Shown here piece after piece: positions 1 through 12,366 of a DNA stretch of 64,000 bases. The stretch's first letter is position 1. Each line of letters starts with the position of its first letter. Made by a program: the position numbers and the translations under genes. Under the pieces are notes generated by a model. The model was given only the letters and a program-made list of their open reading frames with translations, searched no databases and had not been told where the DNA came from. Source of the stretch: Hydrangea macrophylla (Eukaryota > Streptophyta > Magnoliopsida > Cornales > Hydrangeaceae); NCBI GenBank assembly GCA_033977485.1, contig CM066994.1, positions 83,824,871 to 83,888,870 of the forward strand, written 5' to 3'.

Positions 1-438
1 ACGTTTCCGTCCCTGTGAACACAGATCCTTGGTCGGCCGTAATTGTCTCTGGAAGGCCGAAACCTATGGATAATATGTTCTTCAATGAATTTTATTCGTG
101 GCCTAAGTCACCGTTCTACAAGGTATGGCCTCAGCCCACTTAGTAAAGTAGTCCGTAGCCACTATGATGAAACAGTGCTGGCCCGATGATGGCGGTAGGA
201 CTTTGCCAATTAAATCCATAGCCCATCCTCGGAACGACCATGGTTTGATTATAGATTGCAGCTCTTTAGCTGGCACATGCTGGATCGGACCATGCTTCTG
301 GCAAGCTTGACATCCCTTGGCATTACTGATACACTCTTTCAGCATACCGGGCCAGTAATAGTTATATCTTCTCATCAACCACTTCATCTTTGTACCAGCC
401 TGATGTGCCCCACAGATCCCTTCATATACCTCAGCCAA
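1..438 (-). pseudogene. pol: Element A integrase, N-terminal zinc finger and start of the DDE core
   Basis: Integrase would insert the cDNA copy into chromosomes. The N-terminal zinc-binding region is visible (GAH followed by CQAC), but the first histidine of the HHCC finger appears as tyrosine (VYEGICGAH where relatives, including element D here, have a His). The first core Asp lies in ATDYFTKW. A stop follows near base 103. The frame then continues to the edge and still shows the second Asp in a TADQG motif at about bases 20-35. The catalytic Glu and C-terminal domain lie outside the window. Confidence 0.85.
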
Positions 439-1225
439 CCTGCATGGCCTGTTTCTTCCCTAAACACCTCAAGATCACATCGTCACCGATAGGTTTCTTG
501 AATAATTCTCCATCGAGCATCACGAATCGGACAGCAAATAATCTAACTCTTTGGTCTTCCCTGACATTTGGATGGTTCAGGTATTCAATGATGGGGATTC
601 TCCAATCGTCATCCTCCATCAAGACCGAATTGGTGGTAGTATACCAACCTCTCCTTGCAACGGACGGTAATGATCGGACATGAACAGTGATAACTTGGTC
701 TTTTAAGTTCTTCCGAGAAGATGAGGCTGATCTGATTTTTGCCAGCTTATCGGCCTCGGTATTTATTGTCCTCGGAATATAACTCACACTAATGTCATCA
801 AATGCCTCCATGAGTTGAGTGGCCACAGCGTGGAATGGGCAGAGCTCCCAACTTCTTATCCGGAACTCTCTAGCTATCTGTCCAATCACCAGGCTTGAGT
901 CTCCTTTTATGTGCATGTATGATGCCCCCATTTCAAGGAGTATCTCTAGTCCAATGATAAATGCTTCATATTCGGCCTGATTATTGGTGCATTTGAAATT
1001 GAGCCGAAATGACATTTTTGTCTTCTTGTACTTGGGTGATACAATCACCACACCTGCCCCAGCACCCTCTGCATTTTTTGAACAATCAAAGATTAATGTC
1101 CATGGGACTAAGGACGTGCTTACGACTTTGGGCGCTAGAGGCAGTTCTCCCAAATCAGTAGTATCTGGGTGATCGGCCAAGAGCTTGGCTATGGCCTGGC
1201 CTTTGACCGATTGCTGCGATCGGTA
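431..1225 (-). pseudogene. pol: Element A second RNase H-like (aRH) domain and integrase leader
   Basis: An open stretch of about 249 codons with the fold signature of the extra RNase H domain of Tat elements: WTLIFDCSKN (first Asp), NNQAEYEA (Glu) and KGDSSLV (Asp). The end of the segment (LDGELFKKP, LRCLG) is the usual linker into integrase. Just upstream at 1224-1226 a TAG stop separates it from the RT/RNase H frame. The family normally has Gln or another sense codon there, so this reads as one polyprotein broken by a point change. Confidence 0.85.
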
Positions 1226-2826
1226 CTAGATGGAAAATTCCATCAAGGCCAGGGTCCATTTTCCAATTCGGCCTCGCATGATTGGTCTTGACAACATATA
1301 TTTTATCACATCAATTTGACATATTATGTAAGTGGAAACGGGCAGCATATTTGTTCTTAACTTTTGTGAGGAAAAATACAATGCCAAGCATAACTTCTTA
1401 ATCGGCGCATATCGCTGCTCGATTGGAGTCACTATTCTACTTAAATAATAAATGGCATGCTCATTACCTTGCTCATTATCTTGAGCTAACATACTTTCTA
1501 TAGAGCAGTCAGAGGTCGATATATATAATTTCAGGTACCTACCCTTCTTGGGTGGCATTAATACTGGAGGGGTTGACAAATATTGTTTAATTCCCTCGAA
1601 GGCTTGTTGATGGCTGTCTTCCCATTTGAAGTCTTCATCAATCTTGATCTTCAATAGTGGGGTCCATACATGGTTCTTCCTTGCACAATTGGATATAAAT
1701 CTTCTTAGGAAATTGATTTGTCTGAGCAGTCTCTGAAGCTCTTTTTTATTAGTTGGTGGCTTTGCTGCCTGGATAGCCTGAGCCTTATTTTTGTCAATCT
1801 CTATCCCTCTTTGATGCACTAGGGAACCTAGGAAATTTCCTGCTGTGACGCCGAAAGCACATATGAGAGGGTTCATCTTTAGTTTGTGAGCCCGCATTCT
1901 TTCAAATGCTTTTTCCAAATCCCTCAAATGATCGGCGTTATCTCCTGACTTCACCACCACATCATCAATGTAAACCTCCATGAATTGTCCAATTATATCA
2001 TGGAAGATCGAATTCATTACCCGTTGATAGGTTGCCCCAGCGTTCTTCAGACCGAAAGGCATAACAACCCACTCAAAGGTTCCAATTACCCCCGGGCACC
2101 GAAAAGCAGTCTTCGGGACGTCCTCTTCGGCGATGTAGATCTGGTTGTATCCCGAGTGCCCGTCCATAAAGGAAAAAATTTTATGTTTGGCAGCCGAATC
2201 GATTAATTGTTCGGCCATGGCCATGGGATACTCATCTTTTGGGGTAACTAAGTTTAAGTTTCTGAAGTCAATACAGACCCTCAGCTTCCCATTCTTCTTT
2301 ACTACTGGGACCACATTCGAGAACCATTCAACATACCGGGCTGTCCGAATGAAACCAGCATCTAGTAGTCTCTTAATTTCTTCCTTCACCTTCAGAGTTA
2401 CCTCTGGTGACATTCATCGAGGTAGCTACTTGAATGGCCTGAACCCCAATTTTTAATTGGCAATCGGTGTTCCACCAGTTCCCTAGATAAACCTGGCATT
2501 TCATCATAATACCAGGTAAAACAATCTTTATACTTGTACAAGAGTGCAATCAACTCGGCCTGACACTGCGGATCCAGCATCTGACTTACATAAGTAGGTT
2601 TGTGCTCTCCTTCTCTGCCTAAGTTAACTTCCAAGAGGGGGTCTTGAACATTGGCCTTTAAATCATCAAGCTTTGTTAGATTAATCATTCCGTCAACAGG
2701 GCCGATTTCACATCTTCTATCGACCAGGTATGCACACCATCTGGCCATGCTGGCCTTGAGGGCCAGCAGTTTCTGTTCTTCAATTATTGGTGTCTCCACG
2801 GACATCTTCCTATTCGATGATCTCAA
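1226..2826 (-). pseudogene. pol: Element A reverse transcriptase and first RNase H
   Basis: Makes cDNA from the element RNA. Two overlapping pieces (2826-2398 and 2413-1226) are related by a frameshift at about 2400. The second has the RT landmarks in order: VCIDFRNLN, SFMDGHSGYNQ, VVMPFGLKNAGATYQ and the catalytic YIDD. RNase H follows (TSDCSIESMLAQ, then YYLSR). The catalytic box is intact although the polyprotein is broken elsewhere. The first piece carries the pre-RT region ending in DCFTWYYDEMPGL, the usual stretch before the RT palm. Confidence 0.92.
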
Positions 2827-3631
2827 TCGGCCTTGATTCTTCTGTCCGACTGAGGTTATGGTAACATGCTTTAATGTCCGACGAATTTCCTTTAAGGGAG
2901 GTCGCTATATTCGGTCTTACCATTTTGTTGTGCCCCAGCAACTTGACTGGCCTGATATCATCTTCATACAAGACTGCATCGGCTGTTTGCACACGGGCTA
3001 CAAATGGTTTTGTATCTGCTCCAACCACTTCTACCTCGTTGCCTCTCCAGAAAATCAATAACTGATGTAGTGTGGAAGGAATGCAGTAATTTGGGTGTAT
3101 CCAATCTAGGCCGAGTAATGCATTATAGGCCGCTGAGGTTTCTACAATGAAAAAAGCAGTCATGACCATTTTACTGCCAACGGTCAGCTCAAGGGGTAGG
3201 ATACCCTTGGTTCTTGAAGGTGCCCCGGTGAAGCTTTGAACGTCCATTTCAGTCAGAATCAGCTCCGACTCGGACTTTTGAAGGATTCTCAACATTATTT
3301 TAGGCATAATGTTGATGGTAGACCCACCATCAACCAGGATTCTGTTTATCCGGATCCCCTCAATATTTCCTTTCACGTACAATGGCTTCAGATGCTGGGA
3401 CATCTGATATGTTGGTTTTTTGAACACAACTTTAACTGGTCCATTAGTCTTTAACCCTTCCTCAGTCTGATGTCCCTTCGGCCTCAAGATAGTGATCTTA
3501 GGCCAATCGGTCTGCTCGTCGGTGGCATCCACATTTTTGCTTGTGGCTTCCACCACATTAGGTTTAACTGTCTCTCTCCCGTTCAAAAATACATCTTCTA
3601 TCATGGCTGAGTCCTTGGTCAGGCCCTCCAT
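2810..3631 (-). pseudogene. pol: Element A aspartic protease region
   Basis: Retropepsin-like protease that would cut the polyprotein. The active-site loop reads ILVDGGSTINIMP, the DGGS form common in Tat/Ogre elements rather than the DTGA/DSGA of other retropepsins. The second conserved part is ALLGLDWIH, where most relatives have LLGRPW. The 273-codon frame is open and overlaps the pre-RT piece in another frame, which marks a frameshift near 2820. Confidence 0.88.
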
Positions 3632-4703
3632 CTACATCTCCTTCCATGGCCGCTGGCTGGTCTGGCTTGGCCATGAAAGACATGGGCAATGTAAACACCA
3701 TGTTAGATGACAGGCCTACCGGAATAGTCCCGAATTGAATTGGCGAGGTGCTTGAGTCTGACAGATCTCCATCGAACTCCATACTCGTCTTGTCCGATGT
3801 TGACCTACATCCCTCCTGTGATTTTTCCTGTCCGAATCTTTCCTTTAGGTGCCCAGTGGAAGTATGCATCACCCCAACCTCTCTGTCACAAAATGGTTCT
3901 GCCCCAATTGAGATTCCTTGGGTGTCGGGCACTGTATGCGCTGTGGGTTTAGGAGCGTTTCCAGCCCGATTCTTTCAATACTGGCATTCCCGTTCGGCAT
4001 GTCTCATTCGTTGATATCTCCTTTTTTGAGACTTGCTGTACTGTGGCCGTGCTGGGAATTTAGAATGTTCTGCCCTATGCCACTTCCCATCTTCCACCCG
4101 GGGTGGTAACACCATCCTTGGGCTCCTGTTAGAGGTTGATGTCTTAGCTTGCAGTTTAGGCTTTGGAATTGTTCGGGAACTTCTTGCGCCCAATCGGCCA
4201 GATTCACTGAGGCTGGCATACGGAGCCAAGGAAGGTTTTGCCCACCACTTAAACTTCGCCTGAGTTTGCCAAGGCAGTGACAGCCTCTCATATACGAATA
4301 TTCTCGGGCTTGGTTCCCGATGTTCATGGTCTCTCGGCCTCTTACTCGGGCTTGAGACCTCTTTTTTGATATCAGCCCTGCATCTTGGGCAAAGGCCTTG
4401 TTCGATGAACTCCAGCTGTCGTCGTAGATTTGCTATCAAGTTGCCTGTACTGGATCTAGCTATTTATTCCTCGGCCTTGTGGCCCTTCTCTTTACGCTCT
4501 TGATAGCTTCTTTGGAGGTCATGTATCGTCACTTTTGGCCTATCTGTGGCTGAAATGGCGATTTGTTTCCCTTCCCTCTGTTTTGGCACCATTTCTCTAT
4601 CGGTCAAGTCTATCTTCAGCCTTGGCCTTGAAAGCTTGGTTAAATCGGGCATAACCATATTGGTGCCGGTAATTTGAGGAAACGGATTTGCATCAATCCC
4701 CAT
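3564..4703 (-). pseudogene. gag: Element A gag C-terminal part and linker to protease
   Basis: Three overlapping pieces in different frames (4703-4464, 4439-3975, 3932-3564). They are Lys/Arg- and Ser/Pro-rich and contain a short CPRC motif (GLCPRCRADI) that may be the remnant of a nucleic-acid binding knuckle. I assign them to gag/linker by position between the capsid-like region and protease. Frames change at least twice. No other conserved motif was recognised. Confidence 0.65.
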
Positions 4704-4998
4704 AGCCTTGTCCGAGAACTTGAAAACTCCTTTCTCCTTTTCCTGTATAAAATTACGAAAAACAACGCAATTATTAGTGGAGTGCTTCCAAGAATTGTGC
4801 CACTTACAGTATTCTTTATTTTTTAGGTCATCGGCCTTGGGGATCCGATGGCCTTCACTCAGCTTGATCGCTTTATCAGGCCAATAAGGAATCGAATATT
4901 TGATCAGCCATGGTTATGTCAAAAGTATAATTTTTTCTCGCCTTGAATGCCATTTTCTTTGCAGCAGCATTATTGTTGATAGGTTTACTCAAGGCGTT

Positions 4999-6438
4999 TC
5001 ATACAATTAGCCATTTACAGATCAACTCGGCCATATCGCTCTCTGTTTCGAGGTCACACTCTGCTAGGTGGACCTCATAATTAGGGTCCTTATAATATGT
5101 CCCTTTGGAGGAGTTCTTCTTCTCCTGCTCATCTAAAAGGATACGCTCATAATGCCCAGCCCGTATGGCCAGCTCGAATACATAACGGAAGTCAGTTCCT
5201 TCAAGCCTCTTGCGAAGTTCAAAGGACATGCCCCCCATGGCCATTTTAGCATATTCTTCCTCAGGCAATACCATCTTGCACGGATACTTTGCCTTACGGA
5301 AATGGGCTATGTAGGTTTCTACTATTTCTCCTACTAATTGCATCATCCTGGATAAGTCTGCCAGTGATGTTTCGGGCTCAGTCCTATAGAACTGGCCGTG
5401 AAATAGCTCTTCCATCCCTTGCCATGTTTGCACCGAATTGGCGGGGATAACATACCACAAAAATGCCATGCCCGTTAGGGAATTTGGAAATAGCCTCAAC
5501 TTTAATGGGTCGCTACTACCTACATGGCCGCATTGAACAACAAAACGGCCAATATGCTCGACCGAAGACTGTTCACTCTCTCCAAAAAACTGAGTGAAGT
5601 TTGGTACTTTGTACCCCTGAGGAAATATGACTTGGTCAATTTCAGGGGGATACGATCGTCTGTACGTCGGCCTCTCCAGTCTTCTCATAACGGGCCATAC
5701 ACTTCATGTATGGCCGCTACCAACTCCTCCCTATTGATGGGTTGTGGAGCTACAGGCTGAGCATTCCTCAACGGGGGTACCAACGTCGGTGGTAACTGCT
5801 GTTTATTGTTATTGGCCTGATAGAGCCAAAATCCACCGTTGTTTCTTTGCCCCCCATTAGCGTGACCTGGAGGTTGTGTGTGGCCGATTGAGCTTTCGGT
5901 ATGGCCATTCGATCGACCAAAACTCGGTGTCGCCGATCAATTGGGATCGGTGACTATCATGCGCTAGCCATTCTGGTCTGTGATTCAGATTGCTTGCCTG
6001 AGCCATTACCCTCCCTAAGGTTCGGACAGATGTAGGGTTGGTCTTTCAGTTTATCGGACTCAAGCAATGTGCCAGAGCCCGATCCGTTGACTTGCTCTTT
6101 GCTGCCTCTGGACTTATAGGTCTCTATCAACCTTCCGATCATGTCCGACAGGCGGTCCAATTTTACGTGGTGGTCCTTGTCTCCATGACCAAGTTAGCTT
6201 GACTCTTATGAACGTCAGCCGTCTGGTTGATGACAGCCTTGAGATTGCCCATTGATCCTATGAGCGCATTGTATTCCTGCCACATGGGTGCAACGTTCGC
6301 TCTTATGGCTTCCGAGATTGCCTCAAGAGTGATACTATTGTCTTGTGGAGAATGGCTGGTACTTTCCTCCACAGGTGGGTCCATGGGAGAATCGTCTTGG
6401 CCATTCTTGGTTGTCTGTTTATCTTTCTTTGGAGGCAC
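4999..6438 (-). pseudogene. gag: Element A gag (capsid-like region)
   Basis: Structural protein of the retrotransposon particle. The best piece (5688-4999, about 229 codons) matches plant retrotransposon gag in layout: FPQGYKVPNFTQF, then a helical region ending FLWYVIPANSVQTWQGMEELF and RTEPETSLADL. N-terminal pieces lie at 6438-6163 and 6160-5957. The N-terminal piece starts MPPKKDK from a GTG at 6436-6438. An upstream in-frame stop and the lack of an ATG suggest that the original ATG mutated. About 270 bases (5689-5956) link the pieces in broken frame. Confidence 0.85.
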
Positions 6439-6453
6439 GGCTTGACACCCTTA

Positions 6454-6471
6454 GTCCTACCGTGCATGCCA
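6454..6471 (-). promoter_or_regulatory. Primer-binding site of element A
   Basis: On the minus strand TGGCATGCACGGTAGGAC begins 3 bases after the LTR end. Element D has the near-identical TGGCATGCCCGGTGGGAC in the same place, so this is the tRNA primer site with two changes. I cannot name the tRNA with certainty. Confidence 0.8.
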
Positions 6472-6474
6472 AAA

Positions 6475-7639
6475 TGTTTGCAATGTAATTTGCGCGGGCG
6501 TGCCAGAGCCAAACAGGCTCGGTGTGTTTGTGTGTGTGTGCGTGCAAACTAATTTCCTAAACGCCTGTGTGAGTGATACACAAGGCTTTGTGAATCTGAC
6601 TTCTAAACAGAGTGATTGTGTGGAGTGAGTAGGAAAGTACCCTCACCGTAAATTCTTTAGCAGTACTGAAGCGCACAAGCTAAACAGTGTCGAGTTTAAC
6701 AGGTAAACAATCACAAACGGATTAATAAAATGAAGATTTTATTAAGTGTTTGGAAAAAATAACCAGATCTAAAGAATAAACCAGAGCAGACTGATTATTC
6801 AAAAGAATCAAAAAAGAAATAACAAAATAGGGCAGACCTATTTGCTATGTGCTGAAAAAACATAAAGACTTGAATGCTTTGAATGACTTGAATGCTTCGA
6901 ATGCAGTGTGGGTGTTGTTTTCGAGATGACGCGGAGACCCCTTTGCAGCGTGGCCTGCCTCCTGTAATTATAATGGCCATGGATGACTCTGGATTAGGAA
7001 AGGACTCCTTAGCTTACGCCCCAAGCTGCGTGGCTGATTGGCTGATGGTGGAAGAAACATTCCTAATCTTTGACTCCTACCTTATCCAGATTCTGATTAA
7101 ATCAATCCCTTTAATTTAGGGATCAGCCTTCTAAATCCAGCTGGACATGATCAGATTCGTTTCCTAAACGGACTCTTGTTTCCAAAAATCTGGGATGACG
7201 TCATCCTGACAGTTGTGGATAGCACCGCCTTTCCCTTTCAGTCCATCGGCCTTGTCAATTACTCTCCTGGCTGAATCGGGCTTGGCCAATTAAATACCAT
7301 CTTCTTTCATGTCCGATTACCTTTCCTCGAATGCCCATGGCCAATCAGACCGCTACAGCCATCCTTCATTACACGGTGTCCGATTGGCCTCCGTACTGCT
7401 TTAATCCATTATCAGGCTCACGTTACATTAAGTTATGTTATTACAGTGCCCGATAATCCTCATACATGCCCATCCTTCTCATCGGGCTCATATCACAACA
7501 CCCAACAGCCTTGCCTACCATCGGGCTTACAGTCTCCACTTAAGTCCGAGGAGTCTTATACTACCCAGGCCGGCCTCTTCTCTGCCCAACTTTACGCCAT
7601 TCGGGCTCAAAAACCTTTGACTTTTTTTGGGTGCAAACA
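6475..7639 (-). repeat. 5' LTR of element A
   Basis: Bounded by perfect 8-bp inverted ends, TGTTTGCA at 6475 and TGCAAACA ending at 7639, with TG...CA termini. It lies directly next to the primer site. It is 1165 bp with no coding content. It would hold the promoter of element A, but I see no convincing TATA box. Confidence 0.88.
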
Positions 7640-8450
7640 ATGTAATAAAAGATATTTGGTGAAATATAATAAGTTCCGGCTACTATTAATCGCAGTGATA
7701 TGTGGTGCCACTGAAAATTGTCATAGTGAAGGTATATGAGAAGCAAATTGGAAAGTATTGCATTATTCAATTTTGAAGGTAATTTTTTACATTTTTTCTC
7801 AACAAGGTTAGTGTATTTTATTTTATTATAATTTTGTTTTAAGGCTAATTTGAACATCAAAAGATATTAATTGAGGTTCTGAGAACATCAAAAGATATTA
7901 GTTGAGGCCGATTTCTTAGGACTAACCTTCCATTTGGATTGATTTTGAAATAGAATATAATAGAATAGAATTGAAATGATATCTTGATAAATCCGACCAC
8001 TTTTGATCGAATTTATAAACCTCCTAAAACAAGAATTGGAATGGATTCAATTATAGTTTAGGTCAAACCAAACACAAAAAAATGCCATAAGAACTACATG
8101 CAAATCAATTCTTTTCTAGTTTGTGGCAAATCAAGCAGACTATTAGGGGGGGGGGGGGGGGTTGGAGGGCGATAGTTAGGTGTTTGGCGCGGCTGTTTGT
8201 CCATTTTAAAAGAAAAGTCCCCAATATAGGATATTAAATTATACGTTTGTTAGTCCGACCATTTGTCCAATCCCCTATATCATCCAAATGTGACCTCATC
8301 ACCTTAGACATAGGTTCTTTGGATCCCCTCCCCTTGATAATATTAAAAACTACACCTCATGATTGTAATTTCAAAGAACATGACAGAAGTACTGGTGTAT
8401 TAACCTTAGGGGATCAGCGATCAATGTTATATATTTTTTCTACTATTGTT
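7640..8450. other. Non-coding gap between element A and the MITE
   Basis: AT-rich, no credible gene. It contains a short direct duplication at about 7852-7908 (two copies of gaacatcaaaagatatta followed by gttgagg-like sequence) and a run of 16 G at 8146-8161. The small ORFs here are chance frames. Confidence 0.6.
8146..8161 (+). repeat. Homopolymer run of 16 G
   Basis: Uninterrupted G16 in an otherwise AT-rich stretch. It is a slippage-prone tract, and its length could be a sequencing or assembly artefact. Confidence 0.9.
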
Positions 8451-8865
8451 ATATGAGTAGTGCTACACTCATACCTACTTTACGAGAAATTATTTAGTGA
8501 GTCCGTCACGCCACGTCACATGCTAACGTGGTGTGACCATTTAATCTTAACCACCCACTTGTCCCCTCATTTAGGGGGATCATGACAAGTGGTTATCATA
8601 TTTGAAATTTGAAATTCCACTAATCACTTGTCATGATCTCCTTAAAAATAAGGGACAAGTGGGTGGTTAAGATTAAATGGTCACACCACGTCAGCATGCT
8701 GACGTGGCGTGACGAGCTCACTGAATAACTTCTCTTCTCATTCACTCAAAATTACTCCTGGCGGACACCACAGTGTCAGTGGGTCCCACTGTGCCACCTA
8801 GGAGTTATCATGAGTGGGTATTAGTTTTAGGTATGAAGCAGGTGTGGGTGTAGCATTACTCATAT
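8451..8865. mobile_element. Foldback MITE-like element
   Basis: The ends are inverted copies: ATATGAGTAGTGCTACACTC on the left and, reverse complemented, ATATGAGTAATGCTACACCC on the right. Inside, a second long inverted repeat of about 60 bp (cgtcacgccacgt...acttgtccc near 8506-8573 and its complement near 8651-8714) lets most of the 415-bp unit fold on itself. There is no coding capacity. This is the form of a non-autonomous DNA transposon (MITE). The superfamily is not determined and the target duplication is unclear. Confidence 0.75.
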
Positions 8866-8876
8866 CATATACATAT

Positions 8877-10494
8877 TGTCACGACCCATCCCGCCACGGG
8901 CGAAAATAGGACGCGTGGTACACCACCAAGACTCATCCAATCCATTTACAAGTTATAACAGCGGAAAAGAAAATTAAAAGTAATAATGAGTATTCAACTC
9001 CTTTGAAAACAATACACTCTATGTTGTAAAATTTGTATAAATTTGAAAACATAATTATTTTTCAAAACAAGAATGAAGATGTTAATAGAGACCCTAAAGA
9101 TACCATAAGAACCAATTAGAAAATTTAAATATTTTCAAGAACAGGTACAAAAATTAGACATGCAGTAGCATTTTCGACCGGTCAAACTGCCTCGGTCGAA
9201 TGACCTTTGACAGAATTCCTCCTTAGCAGCAAAATTTCTGCCTAAGGATCAAACAACTCACCTCTTTCAGTACTCCAAACATGTTTACATTACTCCCAAC
9301 TTCACAAGCTATATTAAGATTTCAAAAACATAATTGAGCCTTACTAATCCATGAAAAGAAACGATAACAGAACAAACTAAGGCTTGTTTGGCTTCATTCA
9401 CAAAAGTACTACTATGCTTTCATTCAAAACATGAAGTTGAGCAGTTAAGTATCCAAAACTTGTATCCCCATGTTCAGAATCATTACAACATAACCCAAAG
9501 AAGTTTTGGTACACACTAGAATATTACAAATCCATTCCTAAGGTTATAAGTTAGGTACATACTTCTAGCAATCCAAAAAATTCGTTATCACAACATTGAA
9601 ATTGAAGAAAAAACATATATAAGAAGATGATTCCCGTCATTCGCACGGCCTCACTCCTCAAGCCTCTTCTTCCCTTTCTTCTTATCACCTGCAATTGAGT
9701 AAATCTCCACTGCTCGACTATATGCAGAGTGCATAATTCTAAATATATGCTTATATGGCAATTCATGCTTTAAGATATCAAAACACATTAAAAAAGTCTC
9801 TAGGGAGAGTGGTACGCATTCATCCGGTAAATGGAACTAATGCCAGGGAAGGTTTTCTCCTTGCCACGCCTTCTCCCAAACCATGCATAGTGCCCTAGCT
9901 GGGCCTTCTCCCAAACCATGCACAGTAGTCATCGCTACAAACCCTCAAACATCGAGGAGCTTACCTCGGATGGAATTACACCAAACCCCTCTTTGACCCA
10001 CATAGACACATAGCATACTCATATAATCACGTATACATGCTTTTTATAAATTTTCACTTGCATAATTAATGGGCCTAATTAATACATGAATTTTTGCCCG
10101 AATCCAAAATGTCAAATCGGAAATTTAAAACATGTAAATTTCCTATAAATAGTAAGTCTACAATTCATACCTTAAGCTATGTTCTTAAGATTTCAAGAGA
10201 TGTAATAGGATAGCGATATCAAGCTAGATTTCTTATTACAAGCGAAACCTATTAGTTTTTACACATTTTCCAAGAAAACTCAATATTAGGATTTTCATAA
10301 AAACTAAGCCAAACAAGGTCTAAGAGGTATCAAAATGAAGCTCTTATCTCAAGGAGTCCGAATATGGAATTTGGTTGAAAGTTGACGAACAACGAACGTC
10401 GTGTAGCGTCGAGAAGATCAAAACCCCCCAAAATCTTCTTTATCACCCTTTTCTCCCAAATTTTGATTTGTGAGATAATTATGAAAATATCTGA
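8877..10494 (-). repeat. LTR of element C, left part (split by element B)
   Basis: Starts TGTCACGACCCATCCCG. With the right part (20979-21502), which ends ACGGGGGTGACA, it forms one LTR of about 2.14 kb with inverted TGTCAC/GTGACA ends. Sequence beside the right end, read on the minus strand, is a purine-rich tract, so this is the 3' LTR of a minus-strand element. No coding sequence. Its last five bases (tctga, 10490-10494) are one copy of the target duplication of element B. Confidence 0.78.
10490..10494. repeat. Target-site duplication of element B, left copy
   Basis: tctga, matching tctca at 20979-20983 in 4 of 5 positions. Both lie exactly at the ends of the 613-bp LTRs, so one copy has mutated once. 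Confidence 0.75.
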
Positions 10495-11107
10495 TGATGA
10501 TGCCTAAAACTGGTAAAAAGGGTTTAGAGAGAGAAAAAGACAAGAACAATTTGTGTGTGGTTCGGTCCCATTAATGAGGTGACCTACGTCCACGGTTGCG
10601 TCTATGTACGTTCACTAGCAGATCACCGGCGGGCCTGGTGAGCCAACAAGGATGGGTAGCACTACCAGTAATACTGGCCGGGTATTTGCGTACGATGGTG
10701 AGTTCTCTATTTTATGCTTTTTAGCTAGAGAATTATTTTTGGATCCCTATTGACAGGGTAGGTGGGCTCTTTTATAGATGCAAGAGTCCACCCTTACACG
10801 GTAAGTTAATCAGATTAGGAAACCTAATCTGATTACACTCGATTGGCATAATTTGGGAAAAGTTTCCTAAGTGGTTTAGAAAACTGCCACATTCCATCTT
10901 GCAGACTTGTAGTTGGTCTAGGAAATTGCTGGATAGGCCGGGATCGCGGGACGCCGCGACCTTCATGCCCGGCCTGTTGGTACGAACCGCCCGGTTCTAA
11001 CAAACGCCTCGGGATTGCTCGGCTATTGGCGCCTTTACTGGAGTAATCGGTACCTCTTGGTGACGTGGCAGGATGGCTTCATGGCTAAATTATTTTGGGA
11101 CATATCA
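10495..11107 (-). repeat. 3' LTR of element B
   Basis: Begins TGATGATGCC and ends ACATATCA on the plus strand, 613 bp. It aligns along its whole length with 20366-20978. Differences are spread evenly and mostly transitions. Confidence 0.93.
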
Positions 11108-11125
11108 GCTGCCCCCTATTTTCAG
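11108..11125 (-). promoter_or_regulatory. Polypurine tract of element B
   Basis: On the minus strand AAAATAGGGGGCAGC directly precedes the 3' LTR. This is the expected plus-strand DNA primer for retroelement replication. Confidence 0.8.
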
Positions 11126-11828
11126 AACTGAGCGGATGCTTCATCGGGTGAGGATTCAAAAATCAGTACCTTCTTGGAAACCGTCCAGATGTCCTCTGAG
11201 AATGCTGCTCGGGATGGGGCCCACACTCCAGATCACCCGGTGGAATAACCGACCGGTACAGGTAGGAGCTCGGGTGTTGGTATTGCCATGTGTCAGGGAG
11301 TAATTGGCCTGGTCAGGATCCAGCAAAGTCGGTTCGGATGTAACCAAACAGTTGCGTGGTAACCAGACCGTCACGTCATGCATTTAATACGCGCGCATTT
11401 TGAGGGAACCCTTCACGTGCCCGAGGTGACAGCTATCTGACGGTTCTTGGCGGGAAAACTCCTAAGCCGTTGTGAGAGAGTTTACCGAGTAGTTTGAGAG
11501 CATACAAGATCCCGAGAAAGATTCCTGACCTCTTTTCTGCGCGAAACCTTGTAAGTCCTTCCTTTCTGTCTTCAGTTCTTCATTCTCTTCTTCTTTTCTG
11601 AACAAAGCTAGAAGGAGCGAACCCACTTGGGTTAGAACTAGCGTGGGATTTTTTCTTTTTTTGGTTTTGTCATTTCTTCCAATCCGGGGGTGCGTTAGAG
11701 TAGTTGGACCGAACGGGTGTTCCCAAGAGAGTCTTGAGAGAGTGTTATCTATCTTCTAGAGTCTTGTATGACCTGCCCTTTAGGTTGTTAGATCTGCCTC
11801 CGTTGTATCTTAGGCTTGGAGTCCGTGA
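11126..11828. other. Leader region of the antisense gene in element B
   Basis: No open frame with recognisable protein. From its place upstream of the plus-strand exons it should hold their promoter and untranslated leader. A possible splice donor (CTTGTAAGTC, about 11548-11557) is present. No firm TATA box was seen. The gene's true start codon may lie in a broken frame between 11700 and 11828. Confidence 0.4.
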
Positions 11829-12366
11829 CCCATTCTTAGGTCGTCCTCTACGTGTGAATCCATTGTTAGTACCTTGCGAGGTCCTGATTTGGATTGGATC
11901 AGGGATAGGTATGAGCTTCCCGGCCCCTTCTCTCTTTTTGTCCACAACGACGGAGCTCACTTCCACGAGTTGAGCTTCGTCACTTTGTACGAGGATGCCT
12001 TCATGGCAGGCCTTCACCTGCCTCTCTACCCAGTTGCCTGGGACACGCTCATTTACCTCGGGATCTCCCCCGGGGAGCTTGCTCCTAACGGTTAGCGATA
12101 TCTGATGGGGTACATCTCTTTGTGGCCCCAAGTCCTCGGGTATGAGCTCACCTTGCAGGAGTCGTTCTGGACCCACTGGCCTTTCCAGGTTCACGGGGAG
12201 TCTGGTTTCTTCTTGCTCAGGGCTGGGCAGGGGCGTAAGATAATTATAAACTGCCCGAGCAACAATAAACGATAGAAGAAGAAATTCTTCCAAGTGTCCA
12301 CCCTGGGGCTGTGTGAGAAGGCGCCGGGTGTTCAGTTGAGGACCTCCTGGGTGGGGAAGCTGAGGA

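Larger units (their letters stand above)
1..7639 (-). mobile_element. Element A: Tat-type Ty3/gypsy retrotransposon, 3' part beyond the left edge
   Basis: A minus-strand element read right to left: LTR (6475-7639), primer site, gag, protease, RT, RNase H, second RNase H-like domain and integrase, whose core runs off the window at base 1. The order RT - RNase H - extra RNase H-like domain - integrase, with a DGGS protease, fits the Tat/Ogre lineage. The reading frame is split into many pieces by stops and frameshifts, so it is a non-functional copy. The left LTR is not in the window. The 5 bases after the LTR (7640-7644, atgta) would be one target-site copy, but the partner cannot be seen. Confidence 0.9.
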
